Positions 25,385 to 38,300 of a stretch of 64,000 nucleotides of DNA are shown here, one piece after another. The stretch comes from Asterias amurensis. Lineage: Eukaryota > Echinodermata > Asteroidea > Forcipulatida > Asteriidae. Under the pieces are notes generated by a model. That model made no database searches, was not told the origin of the DNA, and was given only the letters and a program-made list of their open reading frames with translations. Position 1 is the stretch's first letter. Each line of letters begins with the position of its first letter. The stretch is from the NCBI RefSeq assembly GCF_032118995.1, contig NC_092661.1:18673185-18737184 (forward strand), written 5' to 3'. The translations under genes were made by a program, and so were the position numbers.

Positions 25385-27226
25385 AGTTGAACATTTTCTG
25401 AGGGTGTTTCATGGCAATTGGATATTAAATGTACAGTATCTTATAAGGGCATGTCAATCACAAACCGGATCCTATACAAGCGATTTTATGTTTAAGAGCC
25501 TGTTTCAAATTGCAAGTACTGACATCAAACATTCAAATTTTCATCACTTGAAGAAATCATGCTCTGTAAACAAATCAGAGGTGACATTTAGAACTTCATG
25601 TACTAAGTGACTCTATAATATTTGAAACCCGTAGTCACATTGGTTCATAAGATTTCTTGCCAAGACATCCAACAAAGACAAGACTCTCAAAACTAACAGC
25701 TGTGTGCACCCTTACACATACACAACATTCAACGCCATTAGACAATCAACATCACACTCAGTACACAACTCAATGAATCCGCTCATGGCAACGCATCTTC
25801 AAGCTGATCATTGCGTATGAGTAACAATGTCGTCATCGACTCCCCATGACCATGATCAGGAGATCCACAACTGCACGCTGATTTATCCTCTGCACTTTCA
25901 CAGCCGTCAACAAATCAACTTATGCTTGACTCGCTTTCAATGACTGTGTACCCTCTTAATGGTCTCTTTACGAAGCATTATCTTTGCTCATGTGCGTAAT
26001 GGATGTCAAGACGATCCGATGTGCAATATCAACACAATTTTATGTGTGTAGTAAAGAGCTACAGCCCTTCTTTGTACAATGTAGCATACAACTAGCCTGC
26101 AATTATCATGTATAATATTCCTTTCAATTTGGAAACACTCGAACAAACGATTCTTCGGTTGCTGGAAGCTGCAGAGTGTAGAAGTGAATTTCTTTTACAT
26201 ATGGCTAAAAACAAGGCTTTTCATGCACTGTACACAGGATGAGTTGACATCAATGTTACCAGATTGTCTGCTCATTGTAAGACAAAGACTTTAAGTTAAG
26301 ACTTGTAAGCAAGCATACACAGAAGAACCTACAGTACACAACTGCATACTGATCAAATCATCCCATCAGATTAAACGGTGTCGTTAGATGAAGATAAAGT
26401 TTGTTAGGTTTCAGCATGTGGCCCCCTTTAAAGGTGAACCAGGCATCTCATTATACAAAAAACTTAACCCATAATTAAATATTTCCTACTCATGGGGATT
26501 ATCTGGTGAATGAAGAACATATTTTCCCCTCACCAATGTTTGATGTGCTACATGTGAATATAGATCACAGTATTTATGGGCTTTAGGATATGACTCACAA
26601 ACGCAAGCATAGGTTTTAAGTAGAGTAAGAGGAATTCTTTTCTAAGGGGAGAATTCTTCAGCAGATGAACAATGAGTTACACCGGACTTAACAAAAAGAC
26701 CTTTTTTTAACTGCAACCACTTTTTTGTCAGGCTCTCTGTAGACATTGTGATAGTGGTGCATGTATAATTGATCTCAATGAATGGGAACCTGATTACTTT
26801 TCCGCCCTGCCTCAATTTGGTCATGAATTGAGGAAAACTGCTGACGAAGATTGCTTTATGATTTGACGAGTGCTTGTTATTGTAAAGGTTAATTGCTGAA
26901 ATGTGAATTTCTCTTTATGGGTTTTAGAGACTTCCAATAAGGACAGATCAAAATGCTCCTTGACCAGAACCATAATATATGCTGAAAAAGCATTCAAGAT
27001 CTATGTACACAAATGTAGTTTACTTATGTAGATTCTGAGTTCTGAGTTATATCAATGTGCCAGTTTTTAAGCCAAGATATCTTTTGGTTCCACTTAACTT
27101 CTAGTCCAATTTTTCTATTTGGTTGCATTTTAAGTCATGTTTTTCAAAAAAAAAAAAAAAATCTGGATTGTTTGTTTTTTTAACTATGACTAAAACCTTG
27201 TATACCATTATGAAAGACCTGTATAC

Positions 27227-27413
27227 CTGTTTGTGTTCCGGTGTACAAGTGGCGGAAAAGTAGGAAGCTGTTTTTCAGGAAGGAAGGGGACAAGAACAGG
27301 CACCCCTCTGAATGACTTCTTCGGTACCCTCAGATGGGAGGGGGGTAACGCCAACTTCTTCTACTAGAATGGGTACTCCAAGTATGCTCTGAGTCACATC
27401 CTGACTGTGTGTC
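27227..27413 (-). other. TULP4: Candidate 5' UTR exon of TULP4
   Basis: On the minus strand a strong polypyrimidine tract ending tttgcag (to 27414) is followed by 187 nt. A donor (cag/gtatac) follows immediately. All three forward frames contain a stop, so it would be non-coding. It lies 2.3 kb upstream of the first coding exon, whose 5' boundary also looks like an acceptor, so at least one upstream exon is expected. This is inference from splice-site consensus only; RNA evidence would decide. Confidence 0.4.
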
Positions 27414-28107
27414 CTGCAAAAGGAATAGAAACCAGAAATGAGAGTGAAAGGAGAGGTTTTGTAAGAGAAGGGAGGGGGGACTAATTGGTGTAGCAAGATT
27501 CATTACATGTACCAATCAATTTAAAGGTAACAGGTCCAAGCTTAAAAGCCAACTTCCTTAAATGCATGATCAATAGGAAACTGATTTAAAAACTGTTCAA
27601 TTTATAAAAATAGATTGGCACTAAGACTTTTAAAAAAAGGATAGGCCTAATAAAAGAGTAGAATATCTGAGCACATTACATTGTACACACAAAAAACTGC
27701 AGGTTTAGATTTTAAACAGCCAAGTGTTCATTATTTCTAATGGGACATTTAAAGACATGCAAGTACAATGTATATCAATCTAGAAAATAAACACTTGACT
27801 TCAAAATGTGGTCAGCTGTATAATATTTATGCACTCAGAAAGCATTATCTCCTTTTTGTACACTACACCAGCTACAAATTTATGCTGACAATTCTGGAGT
27901 AGGTATCCTTTCAGCTCATAATTCCACTGGAATGAGAGAGAATTTTAAAAGCCCTTTTTTTCTGAGTGTTTGCATTGGTGATGAGTCATGTGTACTCATC
28001 TATCATGCCTGTTCAAGTTGTCAACGATCACTTTTAAGGCTCGGGTAGATGGTAGATTTGTCATCCTCATTTTGAGTGCTATCTTGTGAGATGCTTCAAG
28101 ATGTCCA

Positions 28108-28160
28108 CAGGTACATGTACAGTACAGTGTACATGTACAGTACAGTGTACATGTACAGTG
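28108..28160. repeat. Short tandem repeat of ACATGTACAGTACAGTGT units
   Basis: Three units of about 18-19 bp, each containing the palindrome TGTACATGTACA. Confidence 0.85.
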
Positions 28161-28494
28161 AATTTCACTGCCATACGGTCAAATTCAATAATGCGCAATG
28201 CACAGGCTCTATTTGACCGTTTATCAGGTTGTTGGCTATTGTGTTTGTTGACATAATGTTTATAATAGTAATGTAATACAGTCATAAAAAACATTTTGTG
28301 GAAGTTACATTCATGAACAAATAATACTGATGTCAGATACTTAGATTTATTTGACAAAAAAATTGTTTAAAACATCGATATTGTTTTTGTTTTTTAAGAT
28401 CGGGATATTTCAAATTTTATAAACAGTAACATTTTTCAAATTGGTGAGAAGCGACTGACCCCAGTTGTACAAAGTTCTGGGTTCTGTTATGGTT

Positions 28495-28615
28495 GCGTGC
28501 ACCTTTTGCCCAAGAACAAACAAATGGCATGACCAGGATCTGAACCCCCACCTGATGCCTTGGCTATAAGAACTTTCAAAGAGCTGATGGGCTTGACAGC
28601 TCGTCCACAACACCC
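28495..28615 (-). mobile_element. Degenerate tRNA-like SINE fragment
   Basis: On the minus strand GGACGAGCTGTCAAGCCC...GTGGGGGTTCAGATCCTGG resembles a decayed box A/box B pair. There is no LINE-like tail. Weak. Confidence 0.45.
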
Positions 28616-29625
28616 CAATATATATTATTGTACCAATTAAATACTTTTATTGATTCCAGGCACAGTATTCTTTCAAATATGGATTTTGAATGAACAAAAA
28701 AAAAAGACAGCTGTACCATGCAATATTAGGTCCTTTGTAAAGAGGTCAATTTTTGTCCTGTTCCCTGTTTAAAATGCCAGTAATGAAATTTTAAAAATGA
28801 GACCAGACTTTTTCACTTACAAACCTGATACATTGAACTAAGATGTACGGTAGATGTACAACATTTAACATGTACTCTTTGTAACATGACCCTTACAATC
28901 GGGTCAAATAGGAATGGGTGGGGAAACAATTGACAACAAAAGTTTGTTTGACAGTTCATTGTTCCAAGAGGTCTTTGCATGAGATCAATCCAAGATAACA
29001 ATAAAGTTCATTGGCTTCAATGACGCTTGACAATGTTTTGCATATTGAAGAGATATTATCCTCCCACAGTACACTCTCTACAGCTATGTACCCATATAGT
29101 CTCATCTCATCAAATGGTTTGGAAGCAATTATACAAAAAAAAACTTATTGCTTAGACGGATTACCTACAGTCATTAAAATTACTACTGCTAATAATAATG
29201 TAACCTTCAAAGCAGGGTCTTCGTATACTAATGTAGTGCACAGTCAGTACGGATGCTAGAAACACTTCAGGTCAGTCTTCAAAGTAAAAAACTTTGATTT
29301 TGTATTGTATTGTATAGTTTACTTGTTACTACAAATGTTATCTATTGAAACAGACTTTGATGTGTTAAAGTTCAGTAATAACGAGATTGCATTGTGTGAA
29401 GTTATGATAATTGATAACAACTACTTAGTCTATGCCCATGTGTGTGTTTTGTATCACTAGGACTAAAACTAAGAGAAACATGTTCGGTAAGTGCACTGTA
29501 CAAAAAATAGTGTACAAATTTGTATCCATGATCCATGTAGCAAAATTTGTTGATTCTTTAGGAACACATAAAAAAAAAATACAATTTACATTGTAACATT
29601 CAAGAAAACTCTAAGAAAGGACAAT

Positions 29626-29809
29626 AAAGGCAGAGTCACACTGCAGCGATAACGAAAACAATAACGATCACGGCGCAAAGAGAACGCATTGTATTGGTTA
29701 AATTGCTCCTAGCAGAATACGCACACGCTCATTCAACTAATAGAATGCGTTCGGTTTGTGTCGTTATCGTTATCGTTCTCGTTATCGCTGCAATGGGACC
29801 GGGCCTTAA
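29626..29809. mobile_element. 184-bp foldback MITE, GCAGCGATAACGA arms
   Basis: Left AAGGCAGAGTCACACTGCAG...GCGATAACGAAAACAATAACGA; right arm reverse-complements to AAGGCCCGGTCCCATTGCAG...GCGATAACGAGAACGATAACGA. The middle (GAACGCATT / AATGCGTTC) pairs too. Confidence 0.9.
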
Positions 29810-30197
29810 ATCCTTTCTCTATGGTTTCCCAATTTAGTCCCAATGCCCAATACAGAAAATAAGAAACCACACTGGATTTTTGGTTTGCATTAAGCACTAG
29901 CCAAATACCAGTAAACTCTGTGACCCGGTTGGGGAGGACTACCAAGTAAATTGCACATTTTCATGGTTATAATTGAAGTAAATTATACACACATGTGTGA
30001 CTGTTTACTTGGTACCACCGATTCACAGAACACATCTGACCAAAGTTATTGAGAGACAAAAAACTTTTTAAGATGATGGCCACAGCAGATCTCAGCAGAC
30101 TTCTGTCAAGCTCACTTATAACTGAAGGCCCCATGCAGGGCTTTCATTCACTGATTTGATTTTTAGCTCGAAAAGTACAAATTTCTATTCTATTAGA

Positions 30198-30556
30198 GTG
30201 TCGCGGCCGAGTGGTTAAGAGCATCGAATTCAAGTTCTGGTGCTAATTCACCGGAGTGTGGGTTCGAATCCCGATCGTGACACTTGTGTCCTTGAGCAAG
30301 ATACTTTACTATAATTGCTTCTCTTCACCCAGGTGTATAAATGGGTACCTGCGAGGGTAGAGGTTGATATTGTGAATGAAAAGCTTTCGGAGCGCCACGG
30401 CAGCTCGGGGCTGTATACTCCCTAAATGGGAGCTGAGAAAGATTAAAGGGATGTTTATTGGCCCAATGACCAGGGGACTAATGTAAAGCGCATTGATACG
30501 GTTTATTGTGAAATGCGCTATATAAGAACTTGTTATTATTATTATTATTATTAATA
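30198..30556 (+). mobile_element. tRNA-derived SINE, copy 2
   Basis: Same structure as the copy at 25027-25384: tRNA-like head about 30200-30283 (box B at 30261-30271), unrelated body, GCGC-containing LINE-like tail and (TTA)n end. I count only about four to six differences over roughly 340 bp, so both insertions are recent. Not a functional tRNA gene. Confidence 0.92.
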
Positions 30557-31516
30557 ATTAGGAGGGTCCGCAAAATGTACCTTGGCCAGGAAGAATGTCA
30601 AATTGATTCTCACCATTATGCTTCACAAGTGTACAAGTTGTACCATCAATTTACATTTGAGTATAAAGGTCTATATGATGTCATGCCAAATGTAAATTTG
30701 TAAAAGTAGTAATTGGTTTGGACGGAAAAACCACAAGACCATCTAGGGTTTGTAGCTACTGCAGCAGAGCTTTTTTTGGAGCAGAACATTTTATATAACA
30801 AGACCACACACATGTATCAAAATGAAAACAACCTTTCTTCTTTTATTTTAACAAGCACTTTTTGCCATTGTCAAACAGGACTTCAATTATTAACGGTACT
30901 AAAAGTCATTAATAAACTTTTAAAGTTAACAATTAAACACAATTTGATCGTTATTAGTGATTAATGCCTACTACACAGTGAGGTATTGTTCAATTGAAAA
31001 AACAAAACACCGCGAAACTTGTCCAGTCAAGTTTTTACTGGCCTGTAAATAAGATGCATACGAGTGAAAAGGTGAGGTTACCTTAAAGGGGACCCCAGTT
31101 TATGTACAGTAAATCATTCTGCTCAGTAACCTGCATAAATATGATAACGTATTATACACATGAAATACTTTATTTAAAAAAAAGCAGTTATTCACCAGAA
31201 CCTGATTTGTTTATTCTTTTTACCTTATTTAGGAAGTTGCACCATGTTGTTCATGAACACATTCTTCATGTCCATAACAATACTTTTGATTGGTCCACGA
31301 ATTCTTTGATCAAGTGTGCGCATGTGTGCGAAATGCGTAGCAACTCAGTGTAAAATGATAAGTTACATTTTGTTGACATAAACGTAGTTGTTGATACTGT
31401 ACTGTGTGACATTTTACCAGTACTGACTGACATTACTTGAATTATTGTATAAAATTGATATATCCATAAAATTGATACCTTGGAATTCTTGATATATATA
31501 CATGCCTGTATGTATG

Positions 31517-31680
31517 CTTCGTTTGCAAAAGGGCAAGGGCACCGAGGCATTTTCACCTTGGTTAAGGGCACCTTTTAAGAAATTGTTAAAGCTCTACTAG
31601 AGCATTTCAAAGGGCATAATGACAAAGGGGAACGAAGGTAATCACCTTTGTTGCCTTTGTCTGTGAAAGATCAAGCCTGA
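31517..31680 (-). repeat. Dispersed repeat, inverted copy of the 24498-type family
   Basis: Reverse-complement of the same family: GCAAAAGGGCAAGGGCACC and GAACGAAGGTAATCACC blocks are visible. Confidence 0.7.
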
Positions 31681-32184
31681 TATACAAGAAATATATGAGC
31701 AAAACTTCATCAGGTATAGGAACACTTTACATCCAGTCTTATGGACCCTACCAAGTATTCAAGTAGAAGTAGAAGAAGGATATTTATTTCGCAATGGCAG
31801 CGGACCTTACCTGGCCTAGGATTATGTCACTAATAATATTATGCAACAAACGGAGGAGTCCAGGGCAGCACTGAAGAAATCATTTATAGCAATCTTCAGA
31901 GAAGTTTCCAGTAATTAATAGATGAACCTATTTACCTGGCTGGTTGATTTTGATCAATTGAAGGGCTGTTGTGAGAAGCAAAAGTCATGAAAGGGGCGCT
32001 TAAGATTCCTCAAGTGTAAGCCCCCTTTTCCTTCCTACTAAATGAGTCCTACACTACAGTACAGTGACTTTCAGCCATTCAGCATAATCAACAAGGCGGT
32101 AATCACGATAAGGACGGTAGGTCCATGGTCTATCAGTATGAGAGGTCTTGAACTTTGAATTGATTTTACAATCATCAGGAAAAG

Positions 32185-32302
32185 TTTCCGTATGGCGCCA
32201 CCACTTTTTCATTCGAAATAAAATAATATAGTATCTAATTTACCTGATTGATATATCCCTTTTTGTAAAAATGAGTGAAAAAGTGGTGGCGCCATACGGA
32301 AA
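32185..32302. mobile_element. 118-bp foldback MITE, TTTCCGTATGGCGCCACCAC arms
   Basis: 27-bp perfect inverted repeats around an AT-rich 60-bp centre. A solitary arm of the same family lies at about 48029-48069 in GST intron 1. Confidence 0.93.
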
Positions 32303-33622
32303 GTTATCCAATCATCATTCAACCTAATTACAAATAGAGATAATGAAGAGTAAGAGTAAGACACTGACTCTGACTACTTGAGTCTGACTGAGCATGCTGA
32401 GAGTGGGATGATGATGAAGGAAGGTCAGTGAATGGAAATTCGTTATTCTCATCCTGAAACTGAAAGTGCAACACAATTTTTGAAGATGTTTACGACTAGA
32501 CTTGGTGCATGATGGCTATCTTGCTGTGTACACAACCTTGATCACTTGGCTGTCCTTGTTGGACATGTACGAACGTAGGATGGCGATGACTAGACTGTAG
32601 ACATGCACCGACAGACCGACAATAATAATGACGTTTCTTCATGAAAAACGCGTAGATTAACGATGGATTAAGCAAGCTATAGACTCCCAAATATAAACAC
32701 AGACATAGACATGATAACATAGCTCACTTTTTAATTCTCACGTGAAGATCCAACAGTTTGTGATCCCATTTCAGCTCCCAGAACAAAGAATTCCTGACAG
32801 TATAAAATCCACCGTAAAAATAACAACATAAACTGCAATGCAATGCCAGTGTGTGTTGTTTATGACGAGTTATATAGGCTGGTTCCGCTCCGTCTGTAAC
32901 GTGAATAACGCCGTAAAACGAGGCAGAGTTAACATTACTTTGGGACAGCAAAAAAAAAAAAAATACCCACGTTAATCTTATCTGCCGCCCTCAAGTGTCC
33001 ATAGTTTGTCAAGACAAATGAAAAATAACATGGCGCTAAAATGAAAACGCTAAAATCTTCTTGTTGGGAGATGATATTTTTGCCGTAAAGCAGGGTTGAT
33101 CACCCTAGGGTTGTTAGTTAATTGGGATTTTTTTTTATTGGGGGGGGGGGGGGTGGGGGACACTTTGGGGTTTAATTTCCAGGTTAATTAACATTCGCAG
33201 TCCAAATTAGGGCTATTTAGTATTTCAATACAAAAGTATTGACAAAAACATGCAGATTGCAGGTGACTCGATCTATTCATTTTGAATTATAAATCATAAA
33301 TGGTTATCGCAGCAACCAAAATTATGGGCCAGTCATATCTCAGACAGAATCTCCACTTCATTCCTGTTTTCTTTGGTCGGCAGAAATACTGCGTGCTTAA
33401 ACGAAATAAAGCTGCTGTGGTCAGATACAATTAAATTCAATGGAACATTTATTTCCGTACTCCGAAAAGACAATATTTTGGAAAAAATGTTAGTAAGCAA
33501 TAGTCTTTATACCCCCCTTGAGACTTTAGACCCCTTGAATATGAAGTCACATTCACAAAATGGTTTAAACAGCGCTTGGCTCGTTAAGGTCAAAGGAAGA
33601 ACCATTTGGCCGAAATATGTGC

Positions 33623-33784
33623 ATAGACCCCTTCACAAATTACAGGAAAAAACCAATGCATTCTGGGTTCAGATGCGATGTTTTGGGATGTTCGTCACGC
33701 ATAAAAGGTGCATAGGTTATACTCGTAAACTCATCCAAAATGCATCAAAATCACCACTTCCGGCCTATCTGTAAAGGGGTCTAT
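33623..33784. mobile_element. About 160-bp element with ATAGACCCC termini
   Basis: ATAGACCCCTTCACAAATTA at the left and GTAAAGGGGTCTAT at the right. Further GGGGTCTATT lies at about 33842 and TAGACCCCTT at 33527, so several ends of the family cluster here. It overlaps a 133-codon plus-strand open frame (33373-33774) that I regard as chance. Confidence 0.6.
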
Positions 33785-34331
33785 AATGGGAGCATATTTC
33801 CGTTGTTAGAACTCAGCAGATGCAATGATAGCCTATGCAAGGGGGTCTATTATTATTAGATGCACAGCAGAGAGTCAGGTAAAGTGCGTGTCCCTACAAT
33901 TTTCAGAAAAACAAAATTAGGAAAAGTTCATTTTTATTCCTGTTCCAATTAATTGCCAATAGACTGTGCAAGTATTGAGCGTATTCGAACACTGGACCTG
34001 TGTGTAAGTTAGTATCCTTCTCATGTTAAAGGAATGTCTGTGGGAGCAATGTGGTCACAAAAAGGTTTGAATAAACGCAAGACTAGCACTGTCTCTTGTT
34101 GCAACAGAGCAATACCTGGTCTAAAAATGCCACATGATTTAAGTCAATAAAAAGTATTATTGCTTACACAAATAAGGTATTAGACGATCGTCATAATGAC
34201 CAATATGTATGCAAATTTATTACCCATCCAAGATTCAATTTACATTTAATTTATTTTAAATAAACAGCTAATAACTTTTGCAAAATTTCACCTGTGTGGC
34301 TAATATGAAGTTTCAGGAAAACCCGGTCAAC

Positions 34332-34400
34332 AGAATCGATACATATTGTACAAATGATGAACAGAATTGATACATATTGTACAAATGATGCACAGAATTG
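34332..34400. repeat. Two-copy tandem repeat, about 32 bp unit
   Basis: CAGAATCGATACATATTGTA and the following ACAAATGATG are repeated once, nearly unchanged (CAGAATTGATACATATTGTA), and a third partial CAGAATTG follows. Confidence 0.8.
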
Positions 34401-34685
34401 GAGGGACGTGAGCCGATCTATAGTTCAATTTTACAGCATTTACTTCCCTGAAACACAAACTTAATTTTGAGAGAGTAGAAATCCCTTCAAGTGCATTTAC
34501 ATAAAATAAATTATTCCATCTTGTTGACTTCTATTAAACACAGTGAATGAGCTCCAAGGGCCGCTATTACTAAAAAAATGTTTATACATAGAAGTGCATC
34601 CAATAAAAAACCACTCATTTAAGTAAGGTGGCAAATTGAAAACCGAGACTTTGTTTTTTTGTATAAACATATTGACTGGCAACGA

Positions 34686-34832
34686 GGTAACTAGTATACG
34701 TCTATCCCCACGAGGGACTTTGAGTGACCAGAAGAGCGACCTATTTCCCGAGGCCGAAGGCCGAGGGAAATAGGCCCCTCTTCTGGTCATGCACTCACAG
34801 GCCGGAGGGGGAATAGACGTATAATAGTTACC
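34686..34832. mobile_element. 147-bp foldback element
   Basis: GGTAACTAGTATACGTCTAT at the left pairs with ATAGACGTATAATAGTTACC at the right. Nested inside are GACCAGAAGAG / CTCTTCTGGTC and CCTATTTCCC...GGGAAATAGG, giving an almost complete hairpin. Confidence 0.92.
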
Positions 34833-35316
34833 GAATTATGACAGTCAATATGTGTTTTATAATACAACTCGATCTTAAATGTCAAATAGAACAGAAAAAG
34901 GGGTTTTTGTAGTTGTTGTTCATGGTTCAAGTCAAGAGAGGGCGCCATTACTGCGGGCACTATTTTCAAAGACTAGTGCCAACTCTGGTACTATTCCCGC
35001 AAAACACATGCACGCGACCACTAGCTTATATTAGTTCATCCCACGTGACCGTGTTTCAGCAAACCAGATTACTGAACAAGCAAGAGGTGTGTTATAATGA
35101 CTAATATTGACCAAGATCTTGGACCTTCTGTTGTCACCAAACAAAAGAAAGTTGCATGATCCTTCAAAACCACACAAAAAACTGTCTGTTTTTAAATGGT
35201 AGATTATCATTGCACTGATGTGATCACCAAGTGTGCAAACTGTTGCCATAGTGCTAGTTTTGTTTTCTTAAATGATCCGTTAGTAAGAATAAGAGAGTAT
35301 GATGGATAAAATTTCC

Positions 35317-38300
35317 CTAGCGAGAAAACTGTCGTTTATCTTTAGTCCCTGTGATGTGTTTATAAATCTTGGTTTTCTGTGCCATCTTTTGACTGAGCTG
35401 AGCTGGTGAGAAACCAGTTCTATTCTTCTGAGCCCTTTTGATGGCGTTGATGCCTGAGAAAAAAATGTGGTCAAGAAAAAAATCTGATTTGTTGTTCAAT
35501 ACACATACAGCCTACAATAAATGAAGACATATTAATCTGCATAAGTGTTTCTATCTAAAGACAACCAACTCATAACCTCACTAAGCCACAACGGTGTCAT
35601 TTTAAGGCACACACATACTGATGTGCTTCAACGAGGGTGAACTGGAGAATGAACAAAACTGCACTTTAGTTGCAATAAAATTTAAGCCACTGTTGGAAGA
35701 AATAAGGTTCTCAACCTTGGTCAATCTCTGCAGTTGGCATTCTGTGGCACTGATCAACCCCATGTACAAATACAATGACAGGAGAGTGTGGCAGGTATCA
35801 CTGCACAAGTGTGTGCAAAACAATGATATATTTTAAGACATCTTGGAGTATGCACCAATAGGAGAGCTAATGACGATAAATATGCAGGGCTTTCCCATAA
35901 CCTTTTCAGAGACCAGCCAGCACTGCACAAATATTTTATGTGTTATTTCAATAGTCTACCAACATTTTCAGTGGTCCATATCTTAATGTTTCCTTTCAAC
36001 ATTGTCATTTACAAATGTATATGAGAGATGAATTTTGAGCGGTTTGAATCATCTGTGGTTTGCATGTAGCTTTCAGAACCCTTGCTTTGAGAAGCCTTGA
36101 AGTTGCCAGCTCAAACACTTTTGAAACAAAAGTTACTGATTCGTATTTGAACTTGCATTTGGCTGCCTCGTTGGCTGCCTCGTTGATGCATAGTGCAGGC
36201 TTTAAAGACTATCATTGGCGAGAGTCATGCGCAGCACGCACACTTGTGCACGTTTCCATTGTTTATCATCAAAGATGGCAGTCAATGATGTCATGTGCAA
36301 TCCATTTAATAAGGGACAACACTGGGCTGTATTTTATCTGCTAGGCATGCATGCACATAGACCACAGTGATTTCAATTCCATACACCAAGCAGTAGGTAT
36401 TGATTCCTTTGCAAGCAGTCAATGGACTTCCATAGAGTCACAACCTAAACAACTGAATACAATTTATTTTTATCTTGAAGATGTATTTTGAAAGGATACT
36501 GAGGTCAACCCCTGGTGGGACTTTGAACCCAAATGACTTGGCAACCTTCTGTAGATCCAGCGTAGTGATGTCAAAGATTTGCTTGAGGCTGTGTGAATCA
36601 TACGCCCGTACATATCCCTTGTATGCCTCCTGACCTGAGCGATGCAGGTAGTAGTTCTTCATCATCAACTTCTCTAGCTGTGGGAACAAAAACATTGAGT
36701 AAGAACTGAGAGAATCTAACTTGTGAAACTCTTTGAAATGAATGAGAAAGTCTTTTGAAAAGAAGCTGCAAAAGACCTTACAAAGTCTCCCTTCCTACAT
36801 TTTACAAACATTTAGAAAAATACTGAGAAAGTCGAACTTCTTCTCAATTTATTAAGGAAAGTTATTTTTTTTGTTTTTAATAGGCATAAGAAGTGACTCT
36901 TTAAGTCTAAAATATGTGTTTGCTAAACAAACTTTATACAAATCAAATATTTGTAGTTGTCCTTTTAATTTAGCTGACTGTTAAACTACTTGAATGAGGC
37001 TGAGGTACTATGATTCATCACAACCTACCTGTGACTGTATGTCAGCAATTTTTGTCCACGAGAACTCAAACTCATTGAGTGGCACTCGAGCTTGCTTCAG
37101 AAATCTCAGGAAACCGAGTTCTTGAGGCCGGAGTATGAGAAGGGCATGACCTTTACCCTCCAAGCCTCTGGCTGTACGACCAACCCGATGAATGTATTCC
37201 TGGAGGGTGAAATCAAAACTTAACAAATAAAATTTCAAGACTGTCAAAGATATACTATCTCTTTTAAAGTAATGAATTGTGGAAGCCATGAAACACCTTC
37301 AGGCTTAAAACAGTGTTACCTTTAGAAGAGGCCAGATTCCTGCATGTGTATTTCTCAAACCTCAATTTGGTGTCAATGGCCACGTGACAGTCCAATTTTA
37401 ACATGTTTTAGATGGTGTCCGCAACGGTGTCTTTGGCTACAGCTACAGCTCGATCAGCGCATCTGTCAGTGTTGAAGAATAGGCAGAAGCGCACGATCTA
37501 ATAAAGCTGTAGCTTAAGTCACCGTTTTTGGACACAGTTTAAGATTGAATCGTAAATGAAGCAGCAGTTACACTGACCTTGGGGTCATCTGGAGGATCAT
37601 ATTGTACAATCCAATCAACCTCTGGGATGTCCAGACCCCTAGCAGCTACATCTGTACATAGCAGGATACCTTTATCTGCATTACAGAACTTGAAGAATGT
37701 CTGCGTTCTCTTGTTCTGCTTCTGTTTACCCTGTAAGCAAAAAAAACATAACATTTGAATTGTCTCAACAATTTATTTTATTGGTTTGCTCAGGGAGGGA
37801 ATAAGAAAGGAATGTCAGTGGTACAATATTTGTTTGATTTGGTTTTGGTTCTTGGTTTTGGCACTTGTTTCCTTGAGCAGTTTTAACCATACTTGCTTCA
37901 TCCTTTGGGTGGAACATTTAGCCGTAGGTCTTGTGTGTGTGTAATGCATTATAAAGAAACTGGTACACTTATCATTAAAAAAAGGGGTTTGCCCCGGCAG
38001 ATTGTGCTGCAGCACCTGGTAAACCCAGAAGGTACTACATAAATAGTTAAAGAGTGAAATTGATTGGCAGCATATAAAGGAGTTGGTTTCATAATTCAAA
38101 CATAGTCCTGCATACCTTGCAGGAAAATACTGTATGCTAAAGCGCCTCGAGTGTCTCTAAGTGACACATATGCGCACTATATAAGAAGCCGCTATTATTA
38201 TTATTATCTTCAAGTATGCGCTAATCCTCCAATCAGATTCGCAGAATTGAGTGGTGATAAAAACCTTTATTCCACGGCTAATATCACTACTATGCGTCTT

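Larger units (their letters stand above)
27414..35316. other. Intergenic region between TULP4 and DDX18 3' end
   Basis: Both flanking genes are on the minus strand, so this region must hold the TULP4 promoter and any further 5' exons as well as the DDX18 3' UTR. I could not place either with confidence. Possible minus-strand AATAAA signals for DDX18 lie at 34216-34221 and 34250-34255, about 1.1 kb past the stop. Repeats: a tandem array (28108-28160), foldbacks at 29626-29809, 32185-32302, 33623-33784 and 34686-34832, a SINE (30198-30556), a dispersed repeat (31517-31680) and a poly-G tract near 33143. Confidence 0.55.

Noticed and set aside
25350..25610. 86-codon open frame beside the SINE
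   Set aside because: It begins inside the SINE tRNA-like head; a by-product of the repeat.
30198..30285. A Ser/Leu tRNA gene
   Set aside because: Box A and box B are present but the sequence continues directly into a SINE body shared with 25027-25384, and the acceptor stem does not close cleanly.
33373..33774. 133-codon plus-strand open frame
   Set aside because: Its 3' half is inside a foldback element with ATAGACCCC ends, and no family is recognisable.
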